Assembly: GCA_028583605.1 (NCBI GenBank)
Contig: CM053327.1
Span: 4,897,316-4,961,315, forward strand
DNA length: 64,000 nt
Reading direction: 5' to 3'
Source of the DNA: Dastarcus helophoroides
Taxonomy: Eukaryota; Arthropoda; Insecta; Coleoptera; Bothrideridae
Position numbers and translations under genes: made by a program. Positions 29,801 through 41,800 of this stretch are shown piece after piece. The notes under the pieces are model-generated. The model was not told the DNA's origin. It worked only from the letters and a program-made list of their open reading frames with translations, and ran no database searches. How positions within the stretch are numbered: position 1 is the first letter of the stretch; each line of letters starts with the position of its first letter.

Positions 29801-32800
29801 AAACATAGTGATGCAGATGATAAAAAATTCCCACTTTAGGTGTTAACGACTTATTCAATTTATTTCATATCATTTCAGCCGCCTTAAAACTGCTTTATTT
29901 TTACAAAAAGCAATTACTTTACTACTTTTATATTACCTCGAGATTAAATTATCTCCGAAATATTTGTTAAAATTAGTTAAAAGTTCAACCCCCCCTATTT
30001 TCTTGGTGATAATTGCTTTCATATTTTTTTTGAAATCACCAATTATTCTTAGGTAAGTTTCATAATTTTCGCTAAAAATTATTCCTTTTGGTCCTCTGTA
30101 CCAGGTGGCTAACTAAGAACAAACGTCGGCTATATCTCAGCAACGAATCACTTCACATCTTTGGAAAAAAGTTTCAGTAAGAAAAGTGGCCCTGAAAAAT
30201 CGCTGGAAAATATTTTTGAAGATCTAATATGATCGCTAAGTGGCGTAATACATAGGACTGGATAGAGTGAGGTTGCATCGAGCAAAATATTATAAATGTG
30301 TTATTAGAATATATGAAATTTAATCCTCATTTAAGTACTAGAACAATAGCTAATGACTTGGGAATATGCTGAATCACCATTCAAAACCAGGCATAACGTG
30401 GCAGATGGGTAGGACGTGTAAGTCAGTTTTCCTGGCCATCAAGGTCCCCAGATCTGACTTGTCTTGATTTTTATTTGTCAGGTGAATAAAGGACCTTGTT
30501 TTTGCCAATGGGCCTACAAAAGAAACTTCCTTTAAAATTATTTTTTTTTATTTTTTTCAAATAATTGATTCTAAAATCGAATGAACTGATAGAAGGTCCA
30601 CATTGAAGATATTCCTTAGCGATTAGTCTTTTAATATTGAAAGTTTTTATTTAAGAAACTTTCAAATCTTCAAGATGTGCAAATGAACGTTGCGTCACGC
30701 CATGTATTAATATTTTCTGGAGTTTGTTTAAGGGAGAATTTTGATAAGTTTTGTATCAAAAAACCGTGTCCGCGTCCGCCCAACGGAGAGTCCGCTCAAT
30801 AGAGGTTAATTTATATGGAACTTTCCATTATACAGTTTCAGACTATGAAAAACTGTTAGCTTAATAGATGTGTCCGCTCAATGGAGCTGTCCTATGTGAG
30901 AGCACACGTGACAGGTGGAAGTGGAAGTTCTTGGCCATCCAGGTCTCCAGATCTGATTTGCTTTGATTTTTATTTATCAAGCGAATAGAAGACCTTATTT
31001 TTTCCAACAAGCTTAAAAAATAAACGACATGATCGAAAGAATAAGAAACACTATTTAGAGTACAGGATATACTTCTTCCAGGATTGGAACGTGTCAAAGA
31101 ACTACGAAAAGTGTTTGACGTTTCGCCCACCATCGTAGGGGGCTTCTTCAGTGACAAAAAAAAGAAACAATTAATGAAAAGGGGAATATGGGGGAATATG
31201 CAAAAATGAAAGAATGAAAAGGCCAATTCCAAAACATCAGAGCCCGGTATCTCAGAATGCCCACCACACTTAGAAATTTCACAACCTATAAATCTTTCAG
31301 ACGAGTTGAACAAAATTCGTTTAAACCTCCGCAACAATGGTTACAAATCGCACGACATTGAAACTGTCATTAAACGCATCTTCACCTTTCCCCTCGTCCT
31401 TCACAAAATTCCATAATTTCTTCTAAGGCCTTTCTTCCTTATGTTCACGGAGTAACAGATACGGAACGGAAAATTATAGAGAAAACACAACATTAAACCC
31501 ATTCTTTCATCATCCTCAAAGATCCAACAGCTCCTCCCATCTCCCAAAGATAAAATTTCATCCTTTTGTTCTAATGATGTGTACAGAGTTCCTTGTTCTT
31601 GTGGTTTAGTGTACATCGGAGAAACGGGGCGATCATTTAAGACGCGAATATCCGAGCACCAAAGATGTCTTAGGTCTGGTTTATTTTCGCAGTCAGCCAT
31701 TGCCGAACATCAACATGAGACCGGACATAAGATTCTCTTCGATAATATTTCAATAATATCCAATATTCCCAATTAGTTTAATAGGAAGATACGCGAGGCC
31801 ATTGAAATTCAAAAATTTCCCAAAAACATCAACAGAGATGACGGTTACATGCTTTCCTCCATCTGGAAACCAACCATCGGAAATCTTCGGAAGTGATCGC
31901 GCAGACGAATGGTATATAAAGTTTCCCTTTCCCTCTTTCTTGTCAGAAGAGTTTCGCCTCTGGTATGGTAAACATACTGAGTTACCGTGTTCTTCTGTCT
32001 AAACTTTTTTATTCTTTGTACCAATTTTCAATTCAGAAGAGTTTCGCCTCTGGTATGGTGGACATACTGAGTTATCGCCCTCTGACGTTTTGGAATTGGC
32101 CATTTCATTCTTTCATTTTTGCATATTCTTTCATATTCCTCTTTTCATTTATTGTTTCTTTTCTCTGTTCCTGAACAAGGTGAGCGAAACCTCGAACAGT
32201 TTTAGTAGTTCTTTCACACAATCCAATCCCGGAAAAAGTATATCCTGTACTGACTCTGACCGTGGAAGTCTTCGTTATCACTATTTAGAGCGGTAGAATG
32301 GTCAATGGCAGAATTTGAAATTGCAGTGCTATTCATTCGTCAGAGGATTCACTGCATGAAAATGATGGACTGCAGTCAGTTTGAACATCTAGGGCTCAAA
32401 CCAATAAACGATATTAATTTAACATTTTTAATGTAATGTTTTATCTTTTTTTTTACTTTTTTAAACATTAATTTGTTTCTTTGGTTAATTTTGTACATAA
32501 TTTACTGTTAATTACTTATTGTCGTATTATGTAAGACAAATTCTAAACATCCTCTGATTTCGTATTGTAAATTGTAAACGTTACTAAAATTTTAATTGCC
32601 AATATCTCCGGTTAGACAATAGACATCGAGTTGCGGTTTTCACTTGTATTTAAAAATTTTAACTCTCTATTTTAAAATATCAAAATTGAAATATCATTAC
32701 ATTTATTTTTTTTTTAGAAAAACGGCAAAGTTTATTACCATTTTACATAACGCGCTGTAGCAGCGACAATAATTTTAAAATAAAAACATATGAAAGTGCT

Positions 32801-35800
32801 GTCGATAGACTAAATAACACTCTTTATATAGACACTAAATTTGTTAAATTTAATTAAGGCTAACTGAGGTAAATGGTATTTAAAAAAAAATTATTTCGAC
32901 GTCTCCCCATCACTTTATTTTTAGAGATAGAACAAGAAGTGCAATACAAAAACGAGTTGAAATTACTCTACAATTACAATGCATGTATTTTTAATATACC
33001 TTAATTAAGCAAAATTTTTAGAAAATTCTAATTTTCTATTCAATCCTACGTATTACGCCAGCTAGCGGTCACTTCAGAACTTTAAACATATTTTCCAGTA
33101 ATTTTTCAGGGCCACTTTTTTTATTGAAATTTTTTTCTCAAAGCTGGGAGATGACTCGTTGCTGAGATATAGCCGGCGTCCTCTCTTAATTGGTCACTCG
33201 GTACAATGCGCCAGAAAACCAAAATTTTAGATTTTTTCGTGATTAACCAGATGATGTTATTTGAATATCAAATTTCCTAATGGAAACATATAATTACAAT
33301 TAAAAAATGTGAAAATTTTCCTCTACCCCCGTTAAAATTAGGTTTACGCTATTTTTTTAACTAAAACAAAAATATAGCTCTTAAAAAACAGGTTCTCGCA
33401 AATTTTAAAATGTCTGATTCGTAACTCACACAATTTTACGTAATTAATTTTTTTACGTATCTTAGGATGGCTATAGTTCGAAGGGGGTGCATTTTAAAAC
33501 ACATGTTTACATAAAGAAAAAGTCTTATTTTGATCCCAAAAATACGCCCTTCAGATTTGTACATCGATTTTTGAATCACTTTGTATAATGCTACCAGTAT
33601 GTTATCTTACTAATATTTAATGCTAGTAGTTGGTATTTAAGATTGTACTGAATTTTTAAAATTGATGAAATTTAATATTGGTTTGTATATTACCATCATT
33701 AAATTTTAATTATGTATCAGATGAATAAATTGCGTACTTTTTAGGTGGAAATTAAAGGACTTACTGGTGTTATAAAATTTGACAACCAGGGATTTCGAAG
33801 TGATTTTGTATTAGACATCATAGAACTTGGGAGAGAAGGATTGAAGAAGATTGGTACCTGGAATTCAACAGAAGGTGTAAACTTTACCAGAACATATGGA
33901 GAAGCTTATACACAAATAGTCGAAATTATACAAAATAAAACTTTCATAGTAACAACGATTCTGGTAAGCGCAACTTTGCTATTGAATTATATGGGAAATC
34001 GATTTCAAGATCTGACTCCCTTAGTTTTCTTCTTTAAAGTTATTGAAATTGATTAATTTATAAGACGGAGACCAAATCATTTGAAAGTATTTGCTAACCG
34101 ATTGTTATAAAAAGTAAATTTAAATTCTGACTTTAAAGCCGGTGTCTTAAAATGAAATCAGTAACTAAATCGAATTTTTAGCATTTTGACTGATAATGTG
34201 CGATATTGCTAAACATTTATTTAGAGTATTTTTTCGCATATGTGATAGTTGTAAATAAATAATTAGAGATATGAAAGCATTGCAAAGTAAAAAATTCTAA
34301 AAAATCATCTTTTTATTATTTCCGTAAGCTGATACGACTTCTTAGAATTACATGGGAATAGTTGAGAGGTATCCTTTTCGTGAGTCGAATTTAGTTTCAG
34401 TTACACAATATTACATATTTAATAAAAATAAGTCTTGCTACTGAAAATAATAGCAAGACTTATTTTTATTATAATTATTAAGATATAATTTAAACTCGAC
34501 TCACAAAAATCAAATAAATGTTACCTAAATCAAAAAAGCCGTGTCATGTTACTAGGTTACGGAAATAATAAAAAATAACTAACTTTCTAATACTTTCATA
34601 TCCCAATTATTTATTGATATTTATCACCAAATGCAAAATGGTACTATAAACAAACTCATGAGAAAAGCAGTTTTACTCGTCTAGCTTTAGGTTAACCGCT
34701 TGCTGCACTCCCTTGTATTAAAACATTTAGTAAAACTTTGCTTTTGTGCATTTGTTGTTAAATATATTATTTTTGGACCCATATTATCCCCAATATCACA
34801 GGGGTGTTTGGTTATTTATTTAGCTACCTAATTTCATTACGAAACAACAAAAAAAATAGTTGGGTGCGCTTCTCTCAAACTAGCCATAAAACAAGTCAAC
34901 AAAAATATACAGGGAGACATATTTCATCATATTTACACTGAGTAAGTGTAACTGTCATCGCTGTGCCACCAGACCAACCGTCCTGTTTTTTTTTTAAACG
35001 GGTCACCTTATATTTTCTAAGAATTTTGGATTTCTCTCGACGAATGGATTTTAAATTGCATAATACTCCTGGTCTAGAGCTACAGCTTTTTAATTTAAAT
35101 TATAAGAAATGATTAGTTAAAAGAACGAAACATCGCAGGAGCTCTAGTAATATTATTATTTAAATTAAAAAAAAAGTAGTAGGCGTTTAAACTGACTTCC
35201 TTTGACTTACATACAATGATATAATCTAACTACAAAGGCATGTCTAACATTACTCATAGTAACATATCGGGGTCAATTTTCGACATTCAACAATAATTCT
35301 TTTTCGTTATCTATGAACTTTGCTGGTGTTGTATGGATTCTTGTGTTTAAATGACAAAATTAACGGATTTAAATCTAAGGAGGTCAAATCAGGCAACATA
35401 AGTTGCCACTCTTCTCTTAATGCCTCTCCAAATAACGTATGTCTCAAAAGTTTTGGCATAAAATATTCAACCACATTTTTTGTTGTTGTAGTAAATAATT
35501 TTTTCCACTCCCACCCGTATATTCACTGTTTTCTTTATAACTTGCGAGCAGAATAGATAGGCCATATCAGTCTAGTGAACGGATATAACGTAAGTCGCGT
35601 TGTGATTGGTCGATTTCAAATCCACATTAGTGTGGATATGAAATTGAACAATCATGACCATGCGATAAGAACGAATTTGTCAAGTTGACGTATTTAGCGA
35701 AAAAAATATTTGTTAAATCGTATTTTTGTTTTTGAGGAATCGTAGTCGTGGGAAAAATTCGCTGTACAACTCGAGCGGATTGTCCATATCGCACTCAAAC

Positions 35801-38800
35801 GATTGAGGCACTCCGCCTTCGGCGTCGTGCTCAAACTTCATTCTCGTGCGATATGGACATCATATCCGCTCTTGTTTCACAAACTACTATTATTTTACTT
35901 TACATTATTTATTGTAATTAGCAGCTTAGCAAATAACAAAATTAACCAAAATTAACAAGCCTCTGCTCTTCAGTGAGGAGCAATTTTCTGCGAACATGAC
36001 TCATTAGATTTTGGGAAACTTGAATATTAACATCAACTAGTCCTACCTTTATGAAAATTTTACGCATTAGTTGCTCTTTTGTTTTTGCTTTCCACCTTCC
36101 ATCATATATTTTCCAAAATAAAAGTACCGAAAAGTAGTCAACTGAATGTGCATGACGCAAATAGGGGAATTATAGTTTTTCAGAAAAGAGGTAGCAAAGG
36201 GAGAGAAAAAAAGGGAACTGCTAGTGGATATTTTAAAAAATGTTTCACGAAATTTGCATTTGTACACGACAATCACGTTGGAGATGATGTAGTGTTTTGG
36301 ATTGCTTAGCATCCTGTCGTTATTCCAAAAGAAACACAAAATTAGTTTGGTCAAAACAACATAACGTTTGATCCATGAAATAGTAATACTCCTAATTTAA
36401 TTCAAGTTCAATTAATGTGCAGAATTTTCAATTAATTGACAATTCTCACTATTACTTTGTGGAATTCTTCAACATTCATTAGTACTAAACTTTATTAACA
36501 ATTAAATCAACAACAGATATTAAAAAAGCGAAATCTTTTTTTTTTAATCGTTAAGTTAAGTTAATCGTAAAGTTTAATAGTTATGAATGTAGAATTTTCA
36601 GAAAAATACGTTAAATTGATGTTTAAGCTAATAATTTTGTTGGTTACAAAGCTGTTAATAATGGAAATAATATATATTTAAATTAGGTTATTTCATACAA
36701 AAGTATATCGCTAAATGTTTTGTGCCAAATCTTTTTTGATAAATGTTATTCACGTACAGACTGACTTAAATGTGCCTTATCATTTTGAGATGTAAATCGT
36801 ATTGATTTTACTATTCTCTAATGTTATGGTTATTTCTAGCCTGTAGCTTTTTGGAAAAAAATTTCTCTAAAATGGTCACTTCCGTAGGCTTTGTTATAGA
36901 CTGGTCTTTTTTTGTTTGTACACTTTATTAGCCACATACCCATAGATCCTATTGCTATAAATTTTTGCCTCTATTGTGTTCAGTTCTCTTACTTACTTTT
37001 TAATGTGCTGCGTTTTTTGCCAGAGAAAGCAGACTTAAAAAGCCTAGCTGCAGATTTTGCAAGATTTAAATGCGCTCTTGGATAGTATGTATAAACTGTT
37101 TTAATTTTGTAATAATTAATTAGTAGCGATAATTTATATTGTATTATTTGAAACAGAAACGTCAGATGATTATTAAATTTTTTATGCTACACTCCCTTTG
37201 TTAACAGAGTATTGAAGGGCAGTTATCCATACCTCGCCAGCTTTTCACTGTAGACCACAAAAATGTTTGAATGAAACCTAGTCATCAAGATGAATCAAAT
37301 ACTCTAGGAAAATAAAGTATGCTATTTAAAAAATATAGGACGGGAGCAAATTGGGGGCGCAGCATAGATATGTTGAAAGATGTCCCTCTGACGTGTTTTT
37401 CCAGTTTCCTTAAAAATGACTATCTGAAAAGTTATTAACGGTACGCACCATATAAGTTTGATGTCTAGCAAATTTAACACAGCTTAACAAAACTTGTCCA
37501 AATTTTAGTGATAACACCTTATTTAGTTTCAACCAACTTACGTACATGGGTGTGCAATAAACCGCTATACATTTTTTAATTTCTTTTAATGTAACATTTT
37601 ATTCTTATAGGAAGCCCTATATCCTCATGGGGTCACAGGCTAAGTTTCACAAAAAAGATATCATGATAAAGAAAAATATATTTAGGCGAAACAGGGGTAA
37701 AGGCGTTTAACGGGTAATGCTGCTCACCTCAATTACTTGATAAAAACGACATAATATCAATGAAGTTGAAACGCGGGGGGTTTGATGCATGAGGATGCGG
37801 CAATAACAAACATCAATCCACTCGAAACATGGCAGCATAAAGTATACGTGTTATTTACGGCTTTTCTTATCTAATTTTTGCCAGTTACTTTTTGGCTATA
37901 AATAAAGAAGATAACGCAAACACTTTTTATGTTTTTATATTTCATTTCTAACACAAAACGGTCATTTAGGTAATAACACTCTGGTGACCTTTAGGCGATG
38001 TTTTACCCTTTCTTAATAGATATTTCGAGAAATGGTCAAAGGTCCACCCACAAAGCGGCTTGAAACGAAAAGATCTGCAAAGTTGTTTTAGAAAGCGGAT
38101 TATATGCACAGCTTTTTGAACAAAATATACGCCTATTGTATGCAGATTTTGAACAAAATGTGCATCGCAATTACAAAAATATGCCAATTTATATGCATGC
38201 ATCATAAATTGATTTGAATCTCAATGCAGATGACGTCAATGCAGCTTTTGCTAATCTTTTTAGATTAGTACGCTTGAAAATGCCAGTTCTGCTGGCGAAA
38301 TATGTATCGCGTAATTATTTATTTAATTGCCAATGTCATTTGTCAAACTAGATGAAATTAAAGTCACGCCGAGGAAGTTTGTATCAATGGATGTTGCGAT
38401 GCAACCCGTGATACAAGCTTTGCCTCATCTACATGAACTTTGCAATTGCAATCTAGTTTTAATTAGATTTTAATGAAATAAGATTTCAATTGCATCGTAA
38501 TCAACTTGTATATATTCGTATATACAAGGCTTATTATCTCAGAAGAAAAGAAAGCTTCAGTTAGCATGTTGCAAAAATGTTTGCCTAATAAACAGTTAAA
38601 AGTCAGTTACAAGTCACCCAATGGGGGTTTAGTCTCTTGGATGACTGGCGGCCTTAAGTTGGAAGTGTATACAACCGCCGTACCATATTGACGAGGCCAA
38701 GGAAATCCGAAACTAGTCTATGGTTGCGGTTGTATATATTTCCAATTTTGAACATTTTTAAGTGTTTAATTACATCTGAATATCTCAAAAAATATTAAAA

Positions 38801-41800
38801 ATTCGAAAAATGTTTTTCTAGAACATAGCTTTTATTTTTACAGGGAATCAGAAAAAGCAATAAAAACATGGGTTGCAATTTAAACAAATAAAGTTGGTAG
38901 CTTTACAGGGAAATTTAAGCACCCTCTATGTTCCACCATATTTTAATTTTGTAGAACTTTGGTAAAAAGAAAGAATTGCCTTTTAAAAGTTTTATGTAAC
39001 CTCAGTCACTACTGAAATATCTTAATATTCCTCACTAGGACACCTGTATATGAAAGTATTTACAGGCCTTTTAAGCCCATAGCTTAACCATGTTCTTCCA
39101 ATACTGGTTGCCTTCAGCTGAAATCCTTCAATTTCTAATACTCTTTCCTTTAATTTCCTCCTGTACTGCATCATGCCACCTCTTTCTTGGTCTACCTTTC
39201 CTTCTTTTACCTTCTGGAATCGTCCAACCGCCGTTTTTAACCAATCTGCCTTTCCCCATCCTTTTCAGATGCCCCAACCCTTGTAATCTCTGCGCCCCCA
39301 CGTACTAGGATATGGACGATTCTCCAAACATCTCGTATATTTCCCTATTTAAACGTATTTCCCAGATGTCTTCTATCGTCTTTCCTTCAAAAATTCTACA
39401 TAATATTTTCTTTTCCCAAATCAATAGGTTTTCTTCAATTTTTTTGTTTATAGTCCATAATTCACAACCATACAGAATCGTGGGTCTCAGTATGGTTTTA
39501 TACAGGCTAATTTCAGTCTTGCGGAAAATCTCTTTTGACTTTATTAGTCTGTCTAGCCCCCCCACGTGCACATATTACTTTTCACTATCCTCAAATTTAC
39601 TTGCGAGTTACAGCATTTGTCTATTAGTATGCCTAGATACATATAATTTTCTACTTATTTGAATTCTAGGAAGCGTTTTTGATCAATTTGAACCGTAAAT
39701 CACACATTCGATGTTTCTTGTGTCTTCCGTAGCTTCATGTATTTTCTCTGGTATTTGTTAACCTGAAGCCCAACCCTGCTCGCCACCTTTATGTAATCTC
39801 TTGTAATAATTTCCAATTCCTTATTACTTTTGCCTAGTAAGAGGATATTATCTGCGTATGCGCGACATTGATGGGATCTGTTAAAAAGGGTTCCATAACT
39901 ATTTATACCACCTTCTCTTTTAACATTTCTCAAAACTACATTAAATAATAATGTTGATAATTGATCACACGGTCTGAGACCACTTATCATTTTAAAGTTT
40001 TGTGACATTTTCCATTTATTTTGACTGCACATGTGGTATAGCATAAAGTCGTTAGAACTAGTTGAACTATCTTTTCTGGTTTTTTAAATTTCCTCAATGG
40101 TAACCTTTCTTAATATCTCAATAGGCTCATTTTTATTTACAGAGCCATAGGCAGCTTTAAAATATATTAACATTATGTACTTTTAGTACAAGTTAAATGT
40201 GGTTAAATCAGGTTATTTTTATACGAAAAATCTACTCTTGCTCTATGTACCATTACTTTTGGCCACCCTGTATATTTGGTCGGTTGTGGATCTGTTATTT
40301 CGAAAAACGGTTTGGTATTTGCCAATAATATTATCCAAATAGATTTATAGTCTTTTTTATTATCATTGCAACTATTTTGTATGTTACGACTTGCAAAGCT
40401 GTTTCTCTGTAATAATTACATTATGCTAGGTCTCCCTTTTTAAAGAGTGTTTTGATGATAGCCTTGTTTCATTTTCGCTGCTTGTTGGTGCCCTTTAGAT
40501 CCTACCCTTTCTTCAGTATTCAGCAATTTCTCGAAGTACTTTCTCCATATTCCAAGTATATCATCTTTTCCTCCGAGTAGAAGTCCCTCTTTATCTTTGA
40601 AAGATACTGCTGCGGTCTGGAGTTCTTTCTTCATATCCTTAACATCTTTATAAAAATTCCGTATGTCTTTCTTGTTGTCTTTTCTCTTAATTTCTTTTAC
40701 TTTTTTTTCCAAAAATTTTCATTTTTATGCTCGGCACGTTTGTTTTGGTTTCTTTCTTTGATCATTATATTATATATCATCAGTTATTACTGTGAGTGAC
40801 TATGAATAATGAGTCATTTAGACATTATTTACTATCTATGAGTAATAAGTAAATCACTCATGACTCATTAATCAACTACTGGAATAACTGTTCAATTCTG
40901 GTTGTATATGTATCGCAGTAGTAGGATTCCTAGGTAAGATATTAGAGTTAGGGTTATTGGGGTTTAGCAATGTTTTTTAGTAGACGTTCCTTTGATTCCC
41001 TTTCTGCACTATCGATCCCTTGTTAATTATTACTTTTTTACTAAGATAGAACCCTTTAGTGGGTTCACTGTATATCGGATGTTCCATGATCCTGCTACAC
41101 ACGATATATTCAATAATTTTTAACATCTGTATCACCTTATTTTAATAAACCAAAAGAATTGTCCTATTTATTTACTTTTATTTAAATAGTAAATCAGTCA
41201 ATTATTTACTAACTTAATTTTAGAGTTCACCGTACGTAATGAGAAGGGATTCAAGCGAAAAGTTAACTGGTAATGCACAATTTGAGGGATACGCGGTTGA
41301 CCTCATTCACGAAATCTCTCGTGTGTTGGGATTTAATTATACCATTAAACTCGCTCCTGATGGAAGATACGGTTCTTTCAACAGAGAAACAAACGAGTGG
41401 GATGGTATGATAAGAGAACTTCTAGACCAGAAAGCTGACCTAGCCATAGCTGACTTAACAATCACATATGATAGAGCCCAAGCTGTATCTTTCACAATGC
41501 CTTTTATGAACCTTGGTATAAGTATATTATATAGGAAGCCAATTAAACGACCACCTAATCTTTTTTCGTTCCTGTCACCTTTATCACTTGATGTGTGGAT
41601 TTACATGGCTACTGCTTATCTTGGTGTATCTGTTCTGCTCTTTATCCTTGCAAGGTAAGTATTGCATATTTACTTAACACAAATTATTTATAAAGCGTAG
41701 CAGAGATTAAAATGTTTTTATTTTGAGTTTTTTTAGTTACACAAAATTTAACTTTGCAATGTCGTTTAGAAAAATAAATAGAGTAAGTACTCTAATTAGC

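Larger units (their letters stand above)
31061..32278 (+). mobile_element. Penelope-like retroelement, 5'-truncated, with inverted terminal repeats
   Basis: The terminal repeat at the right end (31946-32270, + orientation) is also present inverted at the left end (31061-31260). Left starts tacaggatatacttcttcc, right has ggaaaaagtatatcctgtac. Penelope-like elements are known for such direct or inverted terminal repeats. Between them lies only the C-terminal part of the protein with the GIY-YIG endonuclease; the reverse transcriptase is gone. A 12-bp target duplication flanks it, so this is a genuine insertion unit of 1.2 kb. Confidence 0.85.
29089..33585 (+). mobile_element. Tc1/mariner-like DNA transposon relic with long inverted arms, carrying a nested Penelope-like element
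   Basis: The left end cagggtgattcaaaattcgg (29089) is matched in inverted form by the right end ttgaatcactttgta (33571-33585). The match continues inward: gcgtatttttggggtcaaaa against its complement near 33540, then aaaatctaaaatt, then atatctcagcaacga (30130) against tcgttgctgagatat (33161). The left arm carries about 670 bp of extra sequence (29420-30095). Inside lie transposase relics and, splitting them, a Penelope-like element at 31061-32278. Without the nested insertion the element is about 3.3 kb. Confidence 0.75.

Noticed and set aside
30861..31337. 158-codon minus-strand ORF, the longest uninterrupted unassigned frame
   Set aside because: It runs through the inverted terminal repeat of the Penelope-like element; the same peptide phrases appear in the other terminal repeat copies at 1785 and 31965. 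Repeat by-product.
36067..36354. Overlapping ORFs on both strands near 36.1 kb
   Set aside because: No motif, no splice context and unremarkable composition; the lengths are expected occasionally in AT-rich DNA.
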